NCBI GenBank assembly: GCA_965227145.1
Contig: OZ245730.1
Coordinates: 5,332,001 to 5,396,000, forward strand
Source of the DNA: JACKAQ01 sp965227145
GTDB lineage: Bacteria > Calditrichota > Calditrichia > RBG-13-44-9 > J075
Direction: 5' to 3'
DNA length: 64,000 bases
Part shown: positions 62,475-64,000 of the stretch, piece after piece
How the letters are laid out: the number at the start of each line of letters is the position of its first letter
How positions within the stretch are numbered: position 1 is the first letter of the stretch
The notes under the pieces: generated by a model
The model's database searches: none
Told to the model about the DNA's origin: nothing
What the model saw: the letters and a program-made list of their open reading frames with translations, nothing else
Position numbers and translations under genes: made by a program

Positions 62475-63476
62475 TTACGCCTGCGGATCAACTTCGCCGG
62501 CGATGGGTTCGTGCAGCAATTTTTTCACCATTTCCAACGCGTTTGGATGGGTGCCCAACAAGTGCATCAGTTTCACGATTACGGCTTCCATCGTCATATC
62601 CTGCGCGCCGACTGCGCCGGCTTCGGCAATCAATTTGCCGTTCTGGTAGCGTTGCAGATCCACAAATCCGTGGCGGCTTTGCGATGCGATCACCACCAGT
62701 TTTCCGGCATCAGACAGCGATTGCACCAACGGCACCAGCGATTTTTCCTGCGTGGCAACGTTGCCCAATCCCAACGCCTGAACCACAATCGCTTTCAGCG
62801 GCGAATCGATCATCCAGCGCAAATATTCCGGGTGCATGCCCGGAAAAAAAGGAATCGCCAGCACTTCGTCGGAGATGGCGGTGAGCAATTCCGGTTTTCC
62901 GGACGGTCGCAAATAATTATCGTGCAGGGTAATTTCCAATCCCACATCCGCCAGCGGCGGGTAATTGGGGCTGACAAACGCGCCGTAATCGATGCCGGAA
63001 ACCTTTGCAGAACGATTGCCGCGCAACAATTCCGTGCCGAAAAATATGCTCACTTCCGGAATATCCCGCGTGGCCAGCTCCGCCGCGTTGATCAGGTTCA
63101 TCCGGGCATCGGAGCGGATTTCCGCGAGCGGACGCTGCGATCCGGTGAGCACCACTGGTTTCGGCAGATTGCGCAACATGTACGACAACGCCGCCGCAGT
63201 GTAAATCATGGAATCTGTGCCGTGGATAACCACAAATCCGTCGTAATTGGGCAACTCATCAAAAATGAGCGTGGCAAGCTGCTGCCAGTGGGTTGGGGTA
63301 ATATTGGCGCTATCCAGATTGAACAACGCCCGGAAATCAATTTCGGCGATCTGCCGCAACTCCGGCACAAACTGGGTGATGTTCGCCTGAACCTGATTGG
63401 GCGCCAGCGTTGGCGCGGGCTTCAACGGCACCATTCCGAATGTGCCGCCGGTATGTATGATGAGAATTTTTTTCAT
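62475..63476 (-). CDS. ansA: L-asparaginase, type I (cytosolic)
   Basis: 333 residues, no signal peptide. Catalytic triads: first Thr in IIHTGGTFGM (Thr12 area), second in VVIHGTDSMIYTAAAL, then GSQRPLAEIRSDARMNL with the essential Lys position replaced within RSDAR, as in type I enzymes. Hydrolyses asparagine to aspartate and ammonia. Together with asnB at the other end of the window both directions of asparagine metabolism are present. Confidence 0.9.
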   Translation of the reverse strand: MKKILIIHTGGTFGMVPLKPAPTLAPNQVQANITQFVPELRQIAEIDFRALFNLDSANITPTHWQQLATLIFDELPNYDGFVVIHGTDSMIYTAAALSYMLRNLPKPVVLTGSQRPLAEIRSDARMNLINAAELATRDIPEVSIFFGTELLRGNRSAKVSGIDYGAFVSPNYPPLADVGLEITLHDNYLRPSGKPELLTAISDEVLAIPFFPGMHPEYLRWMIDSPLKAIVVQALGLGNVATQEKSLVPLVQSLSDAGKLVVIASQSRHGFVDLQRYQNGKLIAEAGAVGAQDMTMEAVIVKLMHLLGTHPNALEMVKKLLHEPIAGEVDPQA

Positions 63477-63504
63477 TTGAACAACGATTTCAAAAAGATT
63501 TTGT

Positions 63505-63578
63505 CACAGAAACACGGAGAACACAGCGAGGGCATAAGGTCTTAATTTTTGGACTTTTGTGCGCTCGGTGTTTCTGTG
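63505..63578. repeat. Dispersed palindromic repeat (CACAGAAACAC type)
   Basis: Exact 11-bp arms CACAGAAACAC (63505-63515) and GTGTTTCTGTG (63568-63578), with GGAGAACACAG and a CTCGG partner inside. Lies between nupC and ansA. Confidence 0.6.
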
Positions 63579-63605
63579 GCAATTGTTGCGCTTTATTTGG
63601 CAAAA

Positions 63606-64000
63606 CTATAAAACGATGCCGCTCAACACGCCGGCGATAGTCGCGGTCATCATTGTGGCGAGGGTGCCGCCGAGGACAGCGCGCAAACCGAATTTCGCCA
63701 GATCCGACCGGCGATCCGGCGCAATCCCGCCGATGCCGCCAATCTGTATCGCGATGGATGAAAAATTGGCAAATCCGCACAATGCGTAAGTGGCGATAAG
63801 TGTCGCTTTTTCAGATAGTTGTCCCGCAGGAATTTGCGACAATTCCAGATACGCCACAAATTCGTTGATGATTACTTTTTGCCCGATCAACGAACCGATC
63901 GTCACGGAATCGCCCCACGGCACGCCGATCAACCAGGCGATCGGGCTGAGCGCGTAACCGATCAGCACTTGCAGCGTAATCGGCTCGCCGCTGATGGTCA
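63606..64000 (-). CDS. nupC: Concentrative nucleoside transporter (NupC-like), C-terminal part
   Basis: Runs off the right edge; about 131 C-terminal codons are present. GEPITLQVLIGYALSPIAWL, IGVPWGDSVTIGSLIGQK, IINEFVAYLEL and CGFANFSSIAIQIGGIGGI are characteristic of the CNT family core, with the final helix LATMMTATIAGVL. It takes up nucleosides with H+ or Na+ at the inner membrane. The start lies outside the window. Confidence 0.92.
   Translation of the reverse strand, partial: TISGEPITLQVLIGYALSPIAWLIGVPWGDSVTIGSLIGQKVIINEFVAYLELSQIPAGQLSEKATLIATYALCGFANFSSIAIQIGGIGGIAPDRRSDLAKFGLRAVLGGTLATMMTATIAGVLSGIVL

Noticed and set aside
62511..63545. 344-codon plus-strand frame
   Set aside because: Antisense to asparaginase; no motif and runs into a repeat.

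Overview
The window is a gene-dense stretch of bacterial chromosome of moderate G+C, with 55 protein-coding genes (two cut by the window edges) on both strands. I see no rRNA, tRNA, CRISPR array, prophage or insertion sequence. The gene content points to the Fibrobacteres-Chlorobi-Bacteroidetes (FCB) superphylum, most likely a Calditrichota-like lineage (inference). Pointers are a large secreted protein with a Por-type C-terminal sorting domain and D-x-N-x-N-G motifs, a bacterial geranylgeranylglyceryl-phosphate synthase, DUF2851, DUF6702 and YfhO proteins, and LytS/LytTR signalling. Many genes nevertheless have good Shine-Dalgarno sites, and the best promoters look sigma70-like (TTGnnn-N17-TAnnnT).

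Layout. 1-9 kb: proS (partial), asnB, a 1143-residue secreted protein, a VTT membrane protein and a TonB-like protein. 9-16.6 kb: a TIM-barrel protein, a MerP-like lipoprotein, a zinc-peptidase lipoprotein, a small Fn3 protein, a SWIM/SNF2 helicase, and trmK coupled to a membrane protein. 16.7-24.7 kb: an EIIA protein, a prenyl synthase, an Xre regulator divergent from a DUF2851 gene, a coiled-coil lipoprotein, a large membrane protein, an orphan HepT-like protein and small envelope proteins. 24.8-28.5 kb: modA, di-TOBE and modB without modC, then the GGGP synthase and a HAD phosphatase. 28.7-38.3 kb: an NhaC-type antiporter with an added ectodomain, an ICMT-like enzyme, glpK, glpD, a dicarboxylate transporter, and a cNMP-binding histidine kinase with a receiver-only regulator. 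38.3-44.4 kb: tandem structured repeats, a GT9 glycosyltransferase, an acyl-CoA dehydrogenase, a YfhO protein and dodecin. 44.5-54.6 kb: SRPBCC and VOC proteins divergent from a GlxA-type AraC regulator, DUF6702 with an M28 peptidase, a hybrid kinase with an OB-fold sensor, TetR, and a LytS/LytTR pair. 54.6-64 kb: a membrane-embedded Rad50-like ATPase with its Mre11-like partner, MpaB-like DUF2236, bacteriohemerythrin, accD-surE, a HupE/UreJ protein, asparaginase and nupC (partial).

Functional links. glpK-glpD feed glycerol into triose phosphate. Glycerol-1-phosphate and prenyl-diphosphate chemistry are represented by the GGGP synthase and a prenyl synthase 8 kb away. Signalling is heavy for 64 kb: three histidine kinases (one hybrid), two stand-alone response regulators, and AraC, TetR and Xre regulators. 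Intergenic DNA carries several families of dispersed palindromic repeats and a recurring GATAAAGGATAAAG motif. The least explained items are the 104-bp-period tandem hairpin elements (38448-38617), an orphan terminator that suggests a small RNA (about 27600-27665), and the membrane-anchored SMC-like ATPase/nuclease pair.
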